Counted from the first letter of the stretch, positions 11,367 to 23,895 are shown. The stretch: DNA of 64,000 nt from Porphyra umbilicalis (GCA_002049455.2 KV919092.1:19013-83012); one strand, 5' to 3'. Notes: a model not told the origin generated them from the letters alone. Made by a program: numbers and translations.

Positions 11367-13323
11367 TCACGATGCTGCCGGGGGTTGAGGAGCAGGGCTG
11401 ACCTCGTACGGACCATAAATTCTTGCCTTGGCCTCCTTCATCCTCTCCTCAAACGGGGGTGACTGCAGCATTTGTCCGACGTTGCTCGGTAAGTCGTGGT
11501 CAACGGCAAGCGTACAAAGGACGTCCCGCAACCCGCTCGTTCGCGCCGTTTTGGGCCAGTAGATGCGGTCCTCGATGTCGACCTTCGCCAAAATCGCTGC
11601 CGCCGTCACCGCCTCGTCGATGGCCTTCCTCTCATCGTCCGTGAACTTGATGGTGCTCGTTTTTTCTGCGGTGGCCTCGGCGGCCGGAGTCTCCATGATG
11701 CGGGGAACCACGCCGTGAAGCCACGACAGCTGCCGCATGTAGACGTCCCCATTGTTGGTGACAACGTTGTTGATTTCGGTCCTCTTGGCCGAGTTGAGTT
11801 TTGGCACTGCCGCGCCATTTCTGGACGCAGCTGCTGACTCTTCCGACGCCAGATCGTGTACCTGTTTGATGACTTAGGAGCCAAACAACCCGGGGGACCC
11901 CTCGGACACGTGCAGTATGGATACCATCTCCGTCAGCTGCTTCCACAGCGCCTTGGACACGAGACGCTTGGAAAGAAGCTCCGGCTCCATCGCGGTGGCG
12001 TAAAGGATCTCGTGCTTCACCTTGTGCCTTCCTCCGTACTCCTTGTCAGCATCCCTGGCCAGCGCAAGCGAGACATCGGGCTCGAGGGGCGCGCCGGGCC
12101 GACGGAGCTTCTTGACCGTGCGCACCGTTCTCACATCAGGAGTTGGCTGGAGGGGGGGCACCGCGGCATGGGGTCTTTTTTGCCCGCGGGCTATCTCTGC
12201 CAGAACCTGCCATTGGTGATGCGCGGTCGCCGTGTTGTAGTTGATGTGCGATTCGACCGTGGTTGTGAGGTTGACGACGCCGTTGCCGATCTGGACGAGC
12301 AGGTCCGTGAGCTCCTCGTGTCGCTGCTCGTGGCGCTCATCGACGGCCGCAGAGTCCTCCTGCCCCTTGAGGCGCGTGAACTCCAAGTTCGCCCGTTCAG
12401 ACGGCCGCAAAGACGTGTCCTCGGGCCTCCCTGGTGATGGGGTAGCCGGGTATGTAGGCGGGGCCCCTGGCAGCGGTAGACGGGAAGGGGTAACGCGCGG
12501 AGGGGTAGCACTCGAAAATGGGGGGTTGGAGGGGGGGGGGGGATTGAGGAAGTGGGGAGTGGAGCAGCGGGCGACATAGTCGGATGGAGGGGGGAAGGAG
12601 TGGACCCCGCGAGCCGCTCAGGATCACCTGGAAGGTCATCTTCTGCCACAGCAACAGGGGGAAGAAGAGGAAGAACTCGGGGTGCCGGACGACGAAAGGC
12701 CGAACGGGGGGTACGACAGGGCGGCTGCAGAGCAGCAACAGTCCGCAGCGCGGGAGCAACGGTAACTGCGTCGGGGTTGGCGAGACGTGGGCCACTGAAG
12801 GCCAATGCCGCATTCTCGGGGGTAGCGCGGAGCACAACAGTCGGGAGGGGCTCATCCAGGAGCACGTCGGATGGGTGGTAGGTAGCATCTTGGAAGTCCT
12901 CGAGGTGCTCGAGTCCCTGCTGCATTGTCACCAATACGTGGTGCCTGAGCGCCACGGTCATCGGGGCCCAAACCGTCTACGACCGGGAATTGTGCACCAT
13001 CAGTTTGGTCCTCAGCGCCCGTATCGAGGGGCGATCCGAAATCGGAATGTTCCGCTGCTGGCAGTACGAGATGAGCTCCTCGAAGGTGGTCTCTGTCCCG
13101 TCGAGGATGTCCTGGGGCACCACCCTGTGTACGGGGAGTCAAGAAGTCGCGCAACGTCGGAGTCCCGACCTTGCTCCCCCGCCCATGCCGCCTACGTTCT
13201 CTCAATCTGCTCGACAAGGGCGCGCTCGTTCACAGCGCGAGCGTCCACCTTCTGTGCCGGCGCGTCATTGCGCACGGCCACGCGAATGGCCAAAGTTGGG
13301 GTCGGAGGTGTCGAGTCCGTCAT
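11367..13323 (-). pseudogene. unknown protein gene, interrupted by two in-frame stops
   Basis: A start at 13323 gives MTDSTPPTPTLAIRVAVRND and continues to IERT. A GTAGGCGG donor follows, and an acceptor (GTACACAG) before VVPQDILDG fits a short intron. The frame then runs FEELISYCQQRNIPISDRP, is cut by a TAG near 12986, and goes on with MTVALRHHVLVTMQQGLEHL into a Pro-rich tract. A frame change near 12410 leads to a charged, helix-rich part (FTRLKGQEDSAAVDERHEQR, later EPELLSKRLVSKALWKQL), a TAA at 11874-11876, and 146 more codons in the same frame to 11367. The sequence on both sides of each stop looks equally protein-like. No family recognised. It could be a recent pseudogene, a gene with unrecognised introns, or transposon-derived. 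Confidence 0.45.
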
Positions 13324-15539
13324 GGCAAGAAGAGAGGTGGTATAAAAGTTGGGGGTAGGGAAGGGAGGGGCAGCAGGGGCAGGTCAATGGGAGGGTAGAG
13401 AGCGGGAGGGGGGAAGGTCACGATCGCGCTGGACGCATGCGGTACTTGGCCGATGGGACAGGGTCTCAGTCACGGCTGCGCGACACAGTCAATGCTGCGT
13501 GACTGGCGCAAAGGACGAGCCGGACGACGACTGAGCGCGGAACCGCCTGGCGCAGTCGCCGATTAGAGGCTTTCGCGCCATGTCAGAGGATTTTTGGGTG
13601 CACGACTCACAATGTCAATGCTCGAGAAGGGTGGCCACTTCTAATGCACGATCGAATCTGCTCTTTGCTGGTGCTGGCAGAATAGCGAGTCAATCAAAAT
13701 TTACGACCAATAGAAACGTCATGTTCTAGGCTGGTCAGGCAGCGGCGTGCCAGATAGGGGCGGCAAAGAAAGATACTTGCCCTGACCACTCCCGCGCATC
13801 CGCCCCCTCCGGTGCCGTGGTGCTGACAGTAGCGGTGGCGGCCGGGCGCGGGACCGCTCGCTGCACCGCGGCCACCGACGCCTCGTGCAGAGGCGCATGT
13901 CGCCGCGCCGCCGCCGCTGCCCCGCCGTTGGCCGTGGTTGCCAGCAGGACAACGGGCTGCTGTGATGGAAGCAGCAGCGGGCACCGCAGCCACGCCGCGG
14001 GATCGGATTTCACTCAATGCTCGCATGTGCGGAAAGGCACTGTTGCGGACACATATCGGTGCAAAACAGCATGTTAATGTGGGTGATAGTCCTTTCTGAC
14101 TGTATAGGCGTGATCAGGGACGTCACTTTACCCAGAGGAAATGATGAAGTCAAGCGCCGCACGACTTGTGGTTCTTGGCACCCTGCTGTCCCAAGACGTG
14201 TTGCCCTTGCCCACTTGGCATGTCCATGGCATCCTCCACGTGTTAGCAGACGTCCGACCCAAAAAGAACACCACGTCACAATCGACCGGGGAGCTCAAGT
14301 AGGATAGAGGACAATCCCTGGTCACGTCGGTATGCTCAGAATAGTACAACAAGGGCTCCTTCATGCTCATATGACACCCTACCTGCTGCCCTTCACGCGT
14401 GCCCTGCGACCGATATGAGCTTGAAACGAAGTTGGTCCAAGGGAGTCTTGTTGAATATTCTAATCAGGTCCAGTGGTCAAAAGGTTTCTATTCAATGTCG
14501 AGACGATGTGCAGCCTGAGTACAGCACGACGCAGCCGCAGCTCCTTGCATGAAACTATCATTGAGAGGCCTCAAGTTGCTTGACGCCTGACCGTCACGGC
14601 TCCCCAGGCAGTGACCGTGCCACGAGACTTTAGTAGCATACGTCGAGTGAAAGCTGTCATCTGGACAGTATCTGAATGTCTGTTGATGGTCGCTTTTTGG
14701 CCGAATAGCTACAACCTCTGGCGCAGGGTCTTTCCATGGGCCCCGTCAATCCAAGACGAGGGTCACTGCCCGCACGCCGCCATGGTCTCACAGCTCCCCC
14801 CTCCCGATTCTCGTATACGAGCAAGTGATAGTTCATACGTTCGCACAATGGGGGAAGGAACTAGGTGGGATACACACGTGAGTGGAAGTAGCATGAGGTC
14901 ACCGTTGTCGAGCCCGCTGTTGCGGCGGTGGCCAGCCTGGGGGATGTCTTTGGCTACCTGTTGTGGGATGCTCCGGTGGACCGGACCACCGCTGTGCGCG
15001 AGGCAGCGAGAATAAACTAGGAGCTCATTGCTGGAGTGCCCCAGATTGTTCGTCAGAGCAGTGCCAACACTGGCCAGTCCAATGGATCACGTGCGTTTCT
15101 CTGGCACTGCGTCATCTTATGGATACCGTATGTGCCTTCTGTTCCTGCCTGTAGCGATTTCCATTCCTGTATGTTGGAAAGAGCACTACGGCCAGTCTCC
15201 CATACTGTGCTCTGTTTCTTCTGACCAGCTGGAAACAATACGGGAATCCTATGTTCGCGCGTCTGTCCTTATCTAGCAGGATCTCCTTGGCAGATGTCAC
15301 GTCGGCCGCGGCCGGGTGGGCGGCCAGGCAGGAAAACACACAAAACGAGAAACACTTGTAGTGGCGACGGGCTGTCAGTGGGGATAAGGGCAGCAATGGC
15401 CGCGGTAGCCGAGGATTGGGGCGCGGAGCGGCACTGAAACAGCACTGGTGGGGCGGTGGTATCGGCCACGTCAGGTCCCCGGCACGTCGTCAGGCCAGTG
15501 TGCGTCGAAATTGACAACCCGCCCCACAATGCCAATTTG
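13324..15539. other. no supported gene
   Basis: A 92-codon minus-strand frame at 13735-14013 (MKSDPAAWLRCPLLLPSQQ...) is Ala-rich and unassigned. A good TATA-like TATAAAAG lies on the plus strand near 13340 with no obvious gene behind it. 14000-15500 has lower GC and only short frames. Confidence 0.4.
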
Positions 15540-15710
15540 CGCCCCCGAGCCCCCCCAGCACGCCTCTCAGCTCCCCCCGACCCCCCACCAAATCCCCCCC
15601 AAACCCCCCCAACCCCGCCCCCTACCCCCCCCCAACCCTTCCTTCAGCACCCCCCCCAGCACCCCCCTAATCCCTCGAATCCCCCTCCCCCCCCCCCACA
15701 CCCCTGAAGA
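15540..15710. repeat. C-rich low-complexity tract
   Basis: Repeated runs of five to ten C separated by A, T or G on the plus strand. Frames here are poly-Pro artefacts. It sits just upstream of the retrotransposon remnant. Confidence 0.7.
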
Positions 15711-15869
15711 GAGCCCCCACGATCTCTTGTTGCCCCACACACGATCTCTTGTAGCCCACTGATCGTTGTGGTTCGTTTTTTTCGTGATACTAGGCCCGTT
15801 GGGCTGTGAGCTGCTTTGGCCCGCGCTCTGCTGGCCAAGGCGCTAACCATCGGGCCCCGTGCGCTCGTT

Positions 15870-16819
15870 GCGGTGCTAAATTCGGCCTCGCCGTTTCTGC
15901 ACCGTGTCGTCGTCAAGCTGCACACGCAGTACGGGTAGATACCGGCGGCTCGCCTCAATGCTCTTGTGCAGGATCAAGCTTTCACTGACGGCGCAGTCTT
16001 CACCAAGGAGTCGGCCGTCGTCGCCGCCTGTGACGTGTGCGTCCGGTCGGGACCACGCCCGCCTCGCCCGCTGGCAACAATCCCCAGAGGGCCTTGTTTT
16101 AACGACACCGCTACGGTGTATTGGGCAGAAGTGGACTCCCTTCATCGCTTCCTCCTTGTGGTGGATCTTGGAACTCGTTTGCCAAGGCCGCGCACATCCC
16201 CGATCGGGACACCCACACGGTGAGCCGCGCTTTCGTCGCCGGCTGGCTTGTCCATCATGGTTACCCGCGGCGGCTGCTGGCTGACCTCGGCCCCGAGTTT
16301 GACGGCAACCTATGGCGTACGATGGGTGGTCGTTTCAACATCGGCATCGAATCGACCGCCGCGCAAGCTCACTTCTTCGACGGGATCGTGAAACGCTTCA
16401 ATGTTACGCTCAAGACGATGCTGCACCGTATGCGGCTGGACATCCCCTCGTCGCCCTTCCAAGAGCTCCTCGACCTTTCTTGTCTAGAAAAGAACTCGAT
16501 GGGAACGCACCACGGCGCCTCGCCTTACCAGTTGATGAGTGGCTCGACGCCGCGCGTGCCGACGGCGCTGATCGACGACAGTTCAGCTCTCTCCAAGCGG
16601 CGGGTTCCCACGGACGATGCCCTTCACCAGACGCTGTCAGCTCTGAGCACGGCTCGCCTGGCGCACACACAGGCCGAGGAGAATCAGTCGCTTTGTCGCG
16701 CTCTCTCGCGCAACGCCACGAATGTGCCGCCGCCCGCCTGGGCGCGGGGCGACGTCTTTTATTACTGGACTGAGGGTACGGGCATCGGCGCCGTCTCATG
16801 GCAGCGCCCATGGCACTGA
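15870..16819 (+). pseudogene. Copia integrase remnant, catalytic Glu replaced
   Basis: The zinc-binding region is seen as VVKLHTQYG and, after it, VVAACDVCVRSG. The core begins with VYWAEVDSLHRFLLVVDLG (first Asp). A frameshift near 16180 moves the reading to the frame with LLADLGPEFDG (second Asp). The expected Glu of the DDE triad falls in AQAHFFDGIVKRFN, where the usual V-E-R is V-K-R (AAA codon). The product could therefore not be a working integrase even if the frame were restored. Confidence 0.85.
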
Positions 16820-17659
16820 CGTAGCTGTGGCCAATGACGCGACTAGTTTACAGAGTGGCAACGCTTGGCTAAATAGACACTCTAGTAAGATCCGGCGTGT
16901 GCCTGCCCGAGAGCATTCAGTCGCAGACGACCCCTCTTCCTCGCCCACTGATTTCGCGACCACCACGCTCCTGGCCCAGACCCCTGGCCGTGCCGCTGGC
17001 GAGACGCTCAGGCCCACCGTTCCTCGCTCTCCGCATCCCCCGCTGTCGCGCACTGCCGCCAGTTGGGCGGTCGTTGACGGGGCAGTGGCCGCGCTCAACC
17101 GGGCTGGCACCCCGCGGCCTCCCGTGTCCGCGCCGCCGCCACCGCCGCCGCCACCGCCGCCGCCACCGCCGCGTACGCCGTGGACGGGTCGCACGCGCGG
17201 GCGCTCGGATCAACATGTGCGTTTCTTTGTTGCTGACTGCCCGTCCACGGGCATCGCGGCTTTGGCCATGACCGACACTGTGGATTTCGCTCTCCACAAG
17301 TACGCACGGGCGTCGCATGTAATCGACTCGGCCCTTGCCTGCGACCCGAGTGGGGCGCACCGCGAGACCCGTCGTCGCGCCTCTCAGCGGGCGTTGCTTG
17401 CTTCTACCTCCCTCCTCACTCCTCACCCCGCCGTCAAATCCAAAGAGGTCCTGCGTGTCTATGCGGTCCGGGCGGAGCGCATCCGAAAGACCGCGCCGCA
17501 CGCCGCTGCTCGTGCCACGCGGCTGCGCCGTGCCCGCGGCCAGGTGCTGCTGACCCTTGCCATTTCGCGCGCGCTCGCCTCTGCCCTAAAGCGTTCGGGG
17601 GTGGACGAGCACCCCATCCTCGTCACCCGCCGGGACCAGCGCAGCCGCGCCGAGGTTCC

Positions 17660-18721
17660 CATCGCCTCGGCCGGCGCAGCCTTCGATGATGCGATTGCGG
17701 ACGTGTTGGGTTCCTGGGCGTCCTTGGGCGTCTACAAGGAGGTTGCATACGCCGGCCAACGCGTCATCTTCACGCGATGAGTGCTTTCAATCAAGGAGCC
17801 GGCCAGTTCTACAGAGCCGCCGCGCCACATGGCTTGCCTCGTTCTGCGGGGCTTCCAGGACCAATGGAAGGATTGCGTGGAATGTACATCCCCGACGGCG
17901 GCCAGCTACACGCTCCGCCTTCTTCTCTCTGCCCTCGCCTCCTTTGGTTTCGTGCCGCGCACTGTGAAAATCCGCACTGCGTTCCTTCAAGGCTTTCCCT
18001 TTGACCGGCCGAACCCTGTCTTCGTTCTACCCCCCACGCAGGCCCGCTCCCCGCCGGTGGTTGTTTGGCGGCTGCGACAGTGCGTGTACGGCCTCATAGA
18101 CGCTTCGCCGCGCCGGTACAAGAGCATGTTGCTGCTGATGCGCGACATCGGCCTCGCGCTGTGCACCTTGGACCACGACCTATTAGACGGCGTCGGGACG
18201 GCCGCCTGGAACTGGTGGTCGCTGCGCATGTGGAAGATCTTCTGTTCGGTGGCACCGCCACGGCGGTCACGGGGTTTGAGGCGTTTATTCCAACCCGCTT
18301 CTCCGTGGGCCCTACCAAGATCTGTGTCTTTACGTTTACCGGCCTCTCCGTTCGTATGGTGGATGGTGCCTCCACCTCTGCCGCCTCAATCCGTGTCGAC
18401 CAAGAGGCGTACGTCGACACGATCGAAGCGATCGACATCCGCCCGGTCCGCGTGGGGAAGCCTCGGTCCCTTTTCGATGCTGCTGAGCTCACGTCTTATA
18501 GCCGCGCCACCGGCGCCCTCCTGCGGGCCACGGGTCAAACCACTCCCTGGCTCGCCGGCGCGGTGGCGCTCCCTACCCGTCGATTCACACGCGCTGTTGT
18601 GGCATACCTGACCCTTTCCAACCGAGTGATCACGGACGCCCGTCGGTCCCACAGGGCGCGCGTCTGTGCTCGCGTCCGCCTCCGCCATCCTTCATTAGAG
18701 AGCCGCCTGGTAGAGGACTAG
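17660..18721 (+). pseudogene. Copia reverse transcriptase remnant, catalytic Asp lost
   Basis: The N-terminal reverse transcriptase block GVYKEVAYAGQRVIFTR ends at TGA 17778-17780, where related elements have Trp, and the same frame continues with VLSIKEP and LVLRGFQDQW. SPTAASYTLRLLLSALASFG and FVLPP follow. The motif A Asp is Lys (RTVKIRTAFLQG). The frame shifts near 18200, after which VAAHVEDLLFGG stands in place of the usual HVDD/YVDD active site. Sequence decays after 18600. Confidence 0.85.
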
Positions 18722-18722
18722 C

Positions 18723-19922
18723 CTCGCCGGGCGCACCATGAAGACAACAAGATTTTCTTACACTGGAGTCGCCGGCGGACGACGGTGCTAGCAGTGGCGG
18801 AGTGGGCGGTGGCGGCGATGGTGGCGGAGACAGCAGTCGCGCCTCGCGGATGCCAAACCGGTGCATTCGCTCGTAGCCGGCGCCGACGGCGAGCGGCGCG
18901 ACAACCCCAGTGCCCCACAGGCAGAAAAAAAAACGGATGTCCGAAGGACTCAGCACCGGAAATCCGGGAAACTGACCGGAAACCGAGATTTCGGAAGACG
19001 CATGACAACCAGGAGAGCATCAGGTGCATTTCTTCTCAGGATATTGCTGATCCCCGCATTTTGTCCTGGTGGACGGAGACTGACGTGTGAACCGACACGC
19101 TTCACCAATCAGATGCGCCTCTGGGACTGACTTGGTGCTCCTGAATGCTTACATGTGCCCATACAGCCTGGAAATCAACATCAGCTCCTCATTTTTTCTG
19201 CACTTTTGGCAAGGAGACAGTAGACAATCTCAAGATCTCGCGTGGGCAGCTTGCTCCGTGCCAAGAAAAGCAGATCAAGCGGCAGCAAACAGTGAGTTTT
19301 GCTGGATGCAAGGTCCTGGCATCGAATGCGGCCTGTCTATTGGCTTTGATTTCTTCTTTCTGTCGTTTTAGACCAATAGCGTGCTTTTATTCAGAGTCTC
19401 TCTCTGTCTCTGTCCCCCAGGACAAAATTCGGGGATCAGCAATATATGCTTCTAGGTGGCTCTCGGGCCGTCATCATGATGGCCATGATGCCGTGATGTC
19501 AACCAGTTGTGGAGAATCACTTTTGCAACCTTCTTGTTCTTGTGCAAAGCAAAGCGGAGCCCGGATCTGTATTTTTACAATCCCCGATTCGCACAGATCA
19601 CAAGCGAACTTGTGTTTTTGCTGCTGTGCTAATTTTAGTCAGTGTCAGTCTGTCTATCGAAGGGCATGACAGGTGTCCGTGAATCCGTAGTCTCCGTACT
19701 TTCATGAAACGGCCGGTACGGTCGAGGACGCAATCGTCGATGAAATTGTTTCGTTTGTTGTCTGCGATCGTCCAGTCGGCCGCGGTCCCATGGGTGTCGA
19801 CCGCTGTGGTGGTGCGCGACGGTAGACCGGTCCCGCCGAGGTCGCCGTCCTCATCCCGCTGGCGTGCCCCCGCTGGCGTGCCCCCCCTCCTCTTGTCGCG
19901 CGCATTCCCTTAGCCCTTCATC
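18723..19922. other. spacer, no gene seen
   Basis: Moderate GC, scattered short frames on the plus strand, none recognisable. The last part is the upstream region of the eL27 gene. Confidence 0.45.
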
Positions 19923-20582
19923 ATGGGCAAGTTGTACGTTTCTGAGACTTTCCACTGCATGAGTCTGTTATTGCTGTGCCTCTGCCTTGTTTTAGGGAGA
20001 GGACGACGGGTGCCTTTCATTGATGATTCATCGACTCCATAGCCTGATTATGGGATGTTTCGCAGTTCTCAGAGGGCATCGTTATTGACTCGTGCGCTGT
20101 TCTTGACATTCCTTCTCGTCTTGATGGTCTCGATTGTTTTTTTTCCTATATCCTCACCCGGACTGTTGCTCCCCCGCAGCCTGAAGCCTGGGAAGGTCGT
20201 GATTGTCCTTGGCGGCCGCTTTGCCGGTAAGAAGGCGGTCATCGTGCACACCGTGAACCAGGGCTCGAATGAGCGCCGCTTTGGCCATGCCCTCGTAGCC
20301 GGCATTGAGCGGTACCCGCTCAAGGTCACGAAGTCGATGAACAAGCGCACGCTCGCCAAGCGCTCCCGCATCAAGCCGTTTGTCAAGGCCGTCAACTACA
20401 ACCACCTGATGCCGACGCGGTACGCGCTCGACCTCGGCGATGGCGTCAAGTCGGCGGTGCCCATGGATGCGGCCAACAACCCGACGGCGCGGGTTGGAGC
20501 GCGCAAGCAGGTGAAGAAGCTGTTGCAAGAGCGGTACAACTCGGGCAAGAACAAGTGGTTCTTTACTAAGCTCCGCTTCTAG
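19923..20582 (+). CDS. RPL27: 60S ribosomal protein eL27
   Basis: Component of the cytosolic large ribosomal subunit. Two exons: 19923-19933 and 20180-20582, giving 137 residues (about 136 in animals). Exon 1 is only ATGGGCAAGTT; the intron (246 bases) starts GTACGT and ends CCGCAG, and the join restores M-G-K-F-L-K-P-G-K, the normal N-terminus of the family. A KOW-type motif follows (KPGKVVIVLGGRFAGKKAV), then RRFGHALVAGIERYP, and the protein ends in NKWFFTKLRF, as expected. An upstream in-frame ATG at 20055 lies inside the intron and would add a spurious hydrophobic leader. The gene faces the UBE2J gene, with 426 bases between their stops. Confidence 0.95.
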
Positions 20583-21008
20583 GCATTGGGTGTCAATGAA
20601 CATTTCCATTTTTCTCTATTCCTCGTGTCTCGCATGGTGCATGTCAGCCGCCCTCAATGGTATGCTCGAGGTGGGATATGAGCAACCCAGAAGCAGCGGT
20701 CGCAAGTGTGATGGGTGGCGTATGGTGGGTCGGACGCACGCGCGGTGCCTCGACCGAGCATCGAACGCACGAAACAACCGCCCGTCGCTGGCTTTGGTGG
20801 CCGTACGCCAAACCCAATAGCGTTTTTTTAACATCATTGCACCATCTATCGATCCCAGGTGCGCAAGACATGATGTGCTCAACGCACCTCCTCTTCCGTC
20901 GCACAACCAATACACCGGATTCCGGAAGCGACGCCACGGGCCACAGGCAAATATACACGACGCAAAGCGCACCTTCAACACTTCCAGACCTGCCACCCTC
21001 CCAAACCC
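20583..21008. other. intergenic region between convergent genes
   Basis: Shared 3' region of eL27 and the UBE2J-type gene. No feature recognised. Confidence 0.5.
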
Positions 21009-22299
21009 CTAGAAAAGCGCTAGCGCTAGGCGGCGTGCGAGCAGCCCGCCAATGACGCTCGCCACAAACCAAGCGGCCATCAACAGCGTTTCCTCCCCGC
21101 CGCTGTCGTTGGCTACGTCCCGGTCACCCGACGGGCGCCGCAGCACAGCCGCCGCCTGCTCCGGTGCGGTCGCCGCATCCTCGGTCGCCGTGCCGCGCTG
21201 CCGCAGTTCCGCTGCCACCGTCGGCTGTGGCGTCTCAACACTGGCGGCCCCCGCTGGGCTGGCCGAGACGGTCGCAGGTGACGGCGAGGCACCGCTGAGC
21301 GACGTCGCTGGTGCACCTGCCATAGCGGCAATCCCTGCCGCTGCCACAGGCTGTGGTGCCGGCGCGCCCGCCGGCCCCGCAGTATGCGATGCCACATCTA
21401 CCGCGGCTGCTGTAGACATAGGTGAATCTCCACTGCTTGGCACTGCTTCCGTCACCGTTGGAGCCGTGGCAGTCGACCCGGCCTCGGCCGCCGCCACAAG
21501 CGGCTCCACGGACGCCGCAGCGGACGCAGACGGTGCCACCGGTGCAGGACGTGCCACCGCCATCGGCGGCAGCTGTGTCGCCACCGCTGCCCCGCACCGA
21601 GGGCACACGTAGCCCAAGCTCTTCTTGGCCAGCGCCTTCCGCTCTTTGTCCGGATAATCGAGGGCACCGAGGCCCGTCGGCTTCGAAGGCATGAAACCGA
21701 CAAGAGCGGTGAGGATGGTGCGGATGCCCCAGCTCGGCTGCCACAACTCCTCGTGGTGGGAGGTGACAGACAGGCAGATTCGGGTGCCAGTCTCAAAGCG
21801 CCCGTTTGGGGTTAGAAACATGATTTCAGGCGCCTGTGATGCACCCAAACGGCTCCATGATCAGCAGAGCGGGTGCACCCACCAGAAGCAATCGAGCAAG
21901 GGAGCAGAAAAAAGAAAAAAGGGTGAGTGTCAACTCAGCGCCCGTATAAATCGAAGAAAGGGAGCACATCCGGTTAAAAAGCAGACACACCGAACAAGAC
22001 GTCCAGACATTCCAGCACCTCAACAGGGACATCGGCCCCCCACCGTCACGTACCTTCAGCGGATACTCTGGCGGCAACAAGATGCGCCCGTGGTACAGCC
22101 CGCCCTCAAACGCCGTCTCGGGCGGCCCCCGAACCGTAAAGTGCATCTCAAAGAGGTCCGACTCCAACGGTGCCGCCGTGAATAGCGCGCCTGGCCGCTC
22201 GCTCTCGGCGGCCAGCTCCGCAACCTCCTTGAGGATGCGCTTCACCGCCGCCGACGACTGCATTCCATTGCCGCTCGCGCTGCCGCTCCCACGCGCCAT
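21009..22299 (-). CDS. UBE2J: tail-anchored ubiquitin-conjugating enzyme E2, UBE2J/UBC6 family
   Basis: Carries ubiquitin to ER-associated degradation ligases from the ER membrane (family knowledge). Two exons: 22299-22054 and 21833-21009; the intron is 220 bases, starts GTACGT and ends CACAG, and the join is in phase (YPLK then APEIM). The product is 356 residues. The UBC fold is about residues 15-160: FEGGLYHGRILLPPEYP, then FLTPNGRFETGTRICLS with catalytic Cys near residue 102, then ELWQPSWGIRTILTALVGFM, all close to UBE2J. A KSLGYVCPRCG stretch follows, then a long Ala/Pro/Ser/Thr-rich linker, then a C-terminal hydrophobic anchor (AAWFVASVIGGLLARRLAL). The linker is long and low in complexity compared with animal members. 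No other E2 family ends in such an anchor. Confidence 0.94.
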
Positions 22300-23895
22300 C
22301 GCGCACCGCCAGAGCCCTCACCCCTTCCGCCTCGTGAACCCAGCAAGGTACTCGGTGCGTCAATGAGCGAAGAGATGCAGATATGGGACGCCGCGGCACA
22401 TGAAGCAAATGGCGCAGACGACGACCCCGCGCGCTGCTAGCTAGCCGACGAAAGTTTGAGTCACAGCTGAAGAGGAGCAGCGACACGCGCTGTAACAATG
22501 CCACAACCCCAAGACCACCGCCCAGCAGCCCGGCCTGGTTGCCGACCACACCACAACGCGTACGCAACGGCCTGCAGGGACGGTGAATGAAAAACGTCGG
22601 GGAGCCGGAACGGGTAAAAGAGGAAGGGACGCGAGGCGCTCCAGCATGTGAGGCTGGTGTGCCAGTCGCGGGCTGGCGCAGCACCAGCGGAAGGCGGCCT
22701 GGGTGGCGGCACGCAGCACGCTGGTTCTGACGGTGTGCGCTCGCGCAGCAGCTGCAGGGCCCGCCTCGACTGTCCAGTGTCGCAAGGTAGCACCCACTCT
22801 GTTCAGTCAACATGAGAGGCTGCCAGCCAGGGCCAATCATGAGTTGTTGACTGTGCTGCCCAATCAGAAGCACAGCATGGAAAACACTTGCCACGATAAT
22901 TTCCGGTGATGCAGCGCGAACGGGGAATGATGTGACCACAAATGAGCGGATAACGATACTGTATTCCTCATCATTCAAGGATATGTGCGCCAACTTGGGC
23001 AGCGAATTTCGTCTCTCATCCGGCAGAGGTTCGTGCAGCGCCACCTGCGTAGCGGGCCAGAACAGAGCGGGATCGCCAGTATATCTCCGCTCCCGGTGCA
23101 CAACTGTAGTCGCCTCTTTGACAACAGCAATGAAGTCTGTCACTATTTTGCATCGTCAGTTCTGCACCGGAACGTGAAGAATGAGACTACAGTGCGTTCT
23201 TGTTATAAGAGACAGCTGATTCAGCTCAATACGAATAAAAAGTAGCACGGACTGGAATGGAACACTCGCGCGTCATCTTCACGCAGCTCTACCATGGCAG
23301 CGTTCAGCCGCAGGTCGATGGCCTTGAGAGCAAGTCTATCCGTGGGCCATTGTGCTATCGCCATCTGGCCGTATTTTTTTGGCTATGGCCAAGAGCATCT
23401 CTATCAGTCAATTCTAAAGTCTGTCTCACTCTATTAGTCCTCTGAGAACCGCACTTTTTTGGGAAAGACCAGAACTCCGCCGCTACGACCGCAAATGACA
23501 AGCAGTCTTCACACAAGGGATAGAGACCCCCCAAACCTTTTTACTGCAAGAAATGGTACACATTCTTTTGTAGGAAGCCCTTCAACGGCACACCTATGTC
23601 GAAAAGATACGGCTCAGTCGCTTCGTTTTCAGGCCTTCCGGCACACTGGGCGAGCCGCACGAGGTCACAGCACCGTTTTTCGCATTTTTCCCATGTTCAT
23701 ATGGTGGTTTTCCCAATTTTGGCCACGCCGCGGGAGGCGTAGTTTGCCCAAACTATTATGGACCACTTAGTCTCGATTGTGCTCTGAATTGACCTCGATC
23801 TTCGCCACAGCCAATAGTAATGGAGGACCGCGGGATCATGACATCACAGCCGATGTTTTCAATGTGCGCATCCCGTTCCGACATGTTGCCTGCAC
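22300..23895. other. spacer, no gene seen
   Basis: The first part is the upstream region of the UBE2J-type gene. 22900-23800 has lower GC. No recognisable frame. Confidence 0.45.

Larger units (their letters stand above)
15790..18722 (+). mobile_element. dead Copia-type (Ty1) LTR retrotransposon, internal part
   Basis: Domain order is integrase then reverse transcriptase then an RNase H-side remnant, which defines the Copia order. Gag and protease are not visible. Coding sequence is split over three plus frames by at least two frameshifts and an in-frame TGA. LTRs were not identified: I found no pair of long direct repeats around it. Between integrase and reverse transcriptase lies a linker with a (CCG)n tract at 17130-17172. 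Confidence 0.85.

Noticed and set aside
15966..16145. Minus-strand frame 15876-16145 as a separate gene
   Set aside because: The plus strand here encodes the integrase zinc-binding region and first catalytic Asp.
20055..20179. Alternative eL27 start with a hydrophobic leader
   Set aside because: It lies within a GT-AG intron; splicing gives the exact family N-terminus MGKFLKPGK.
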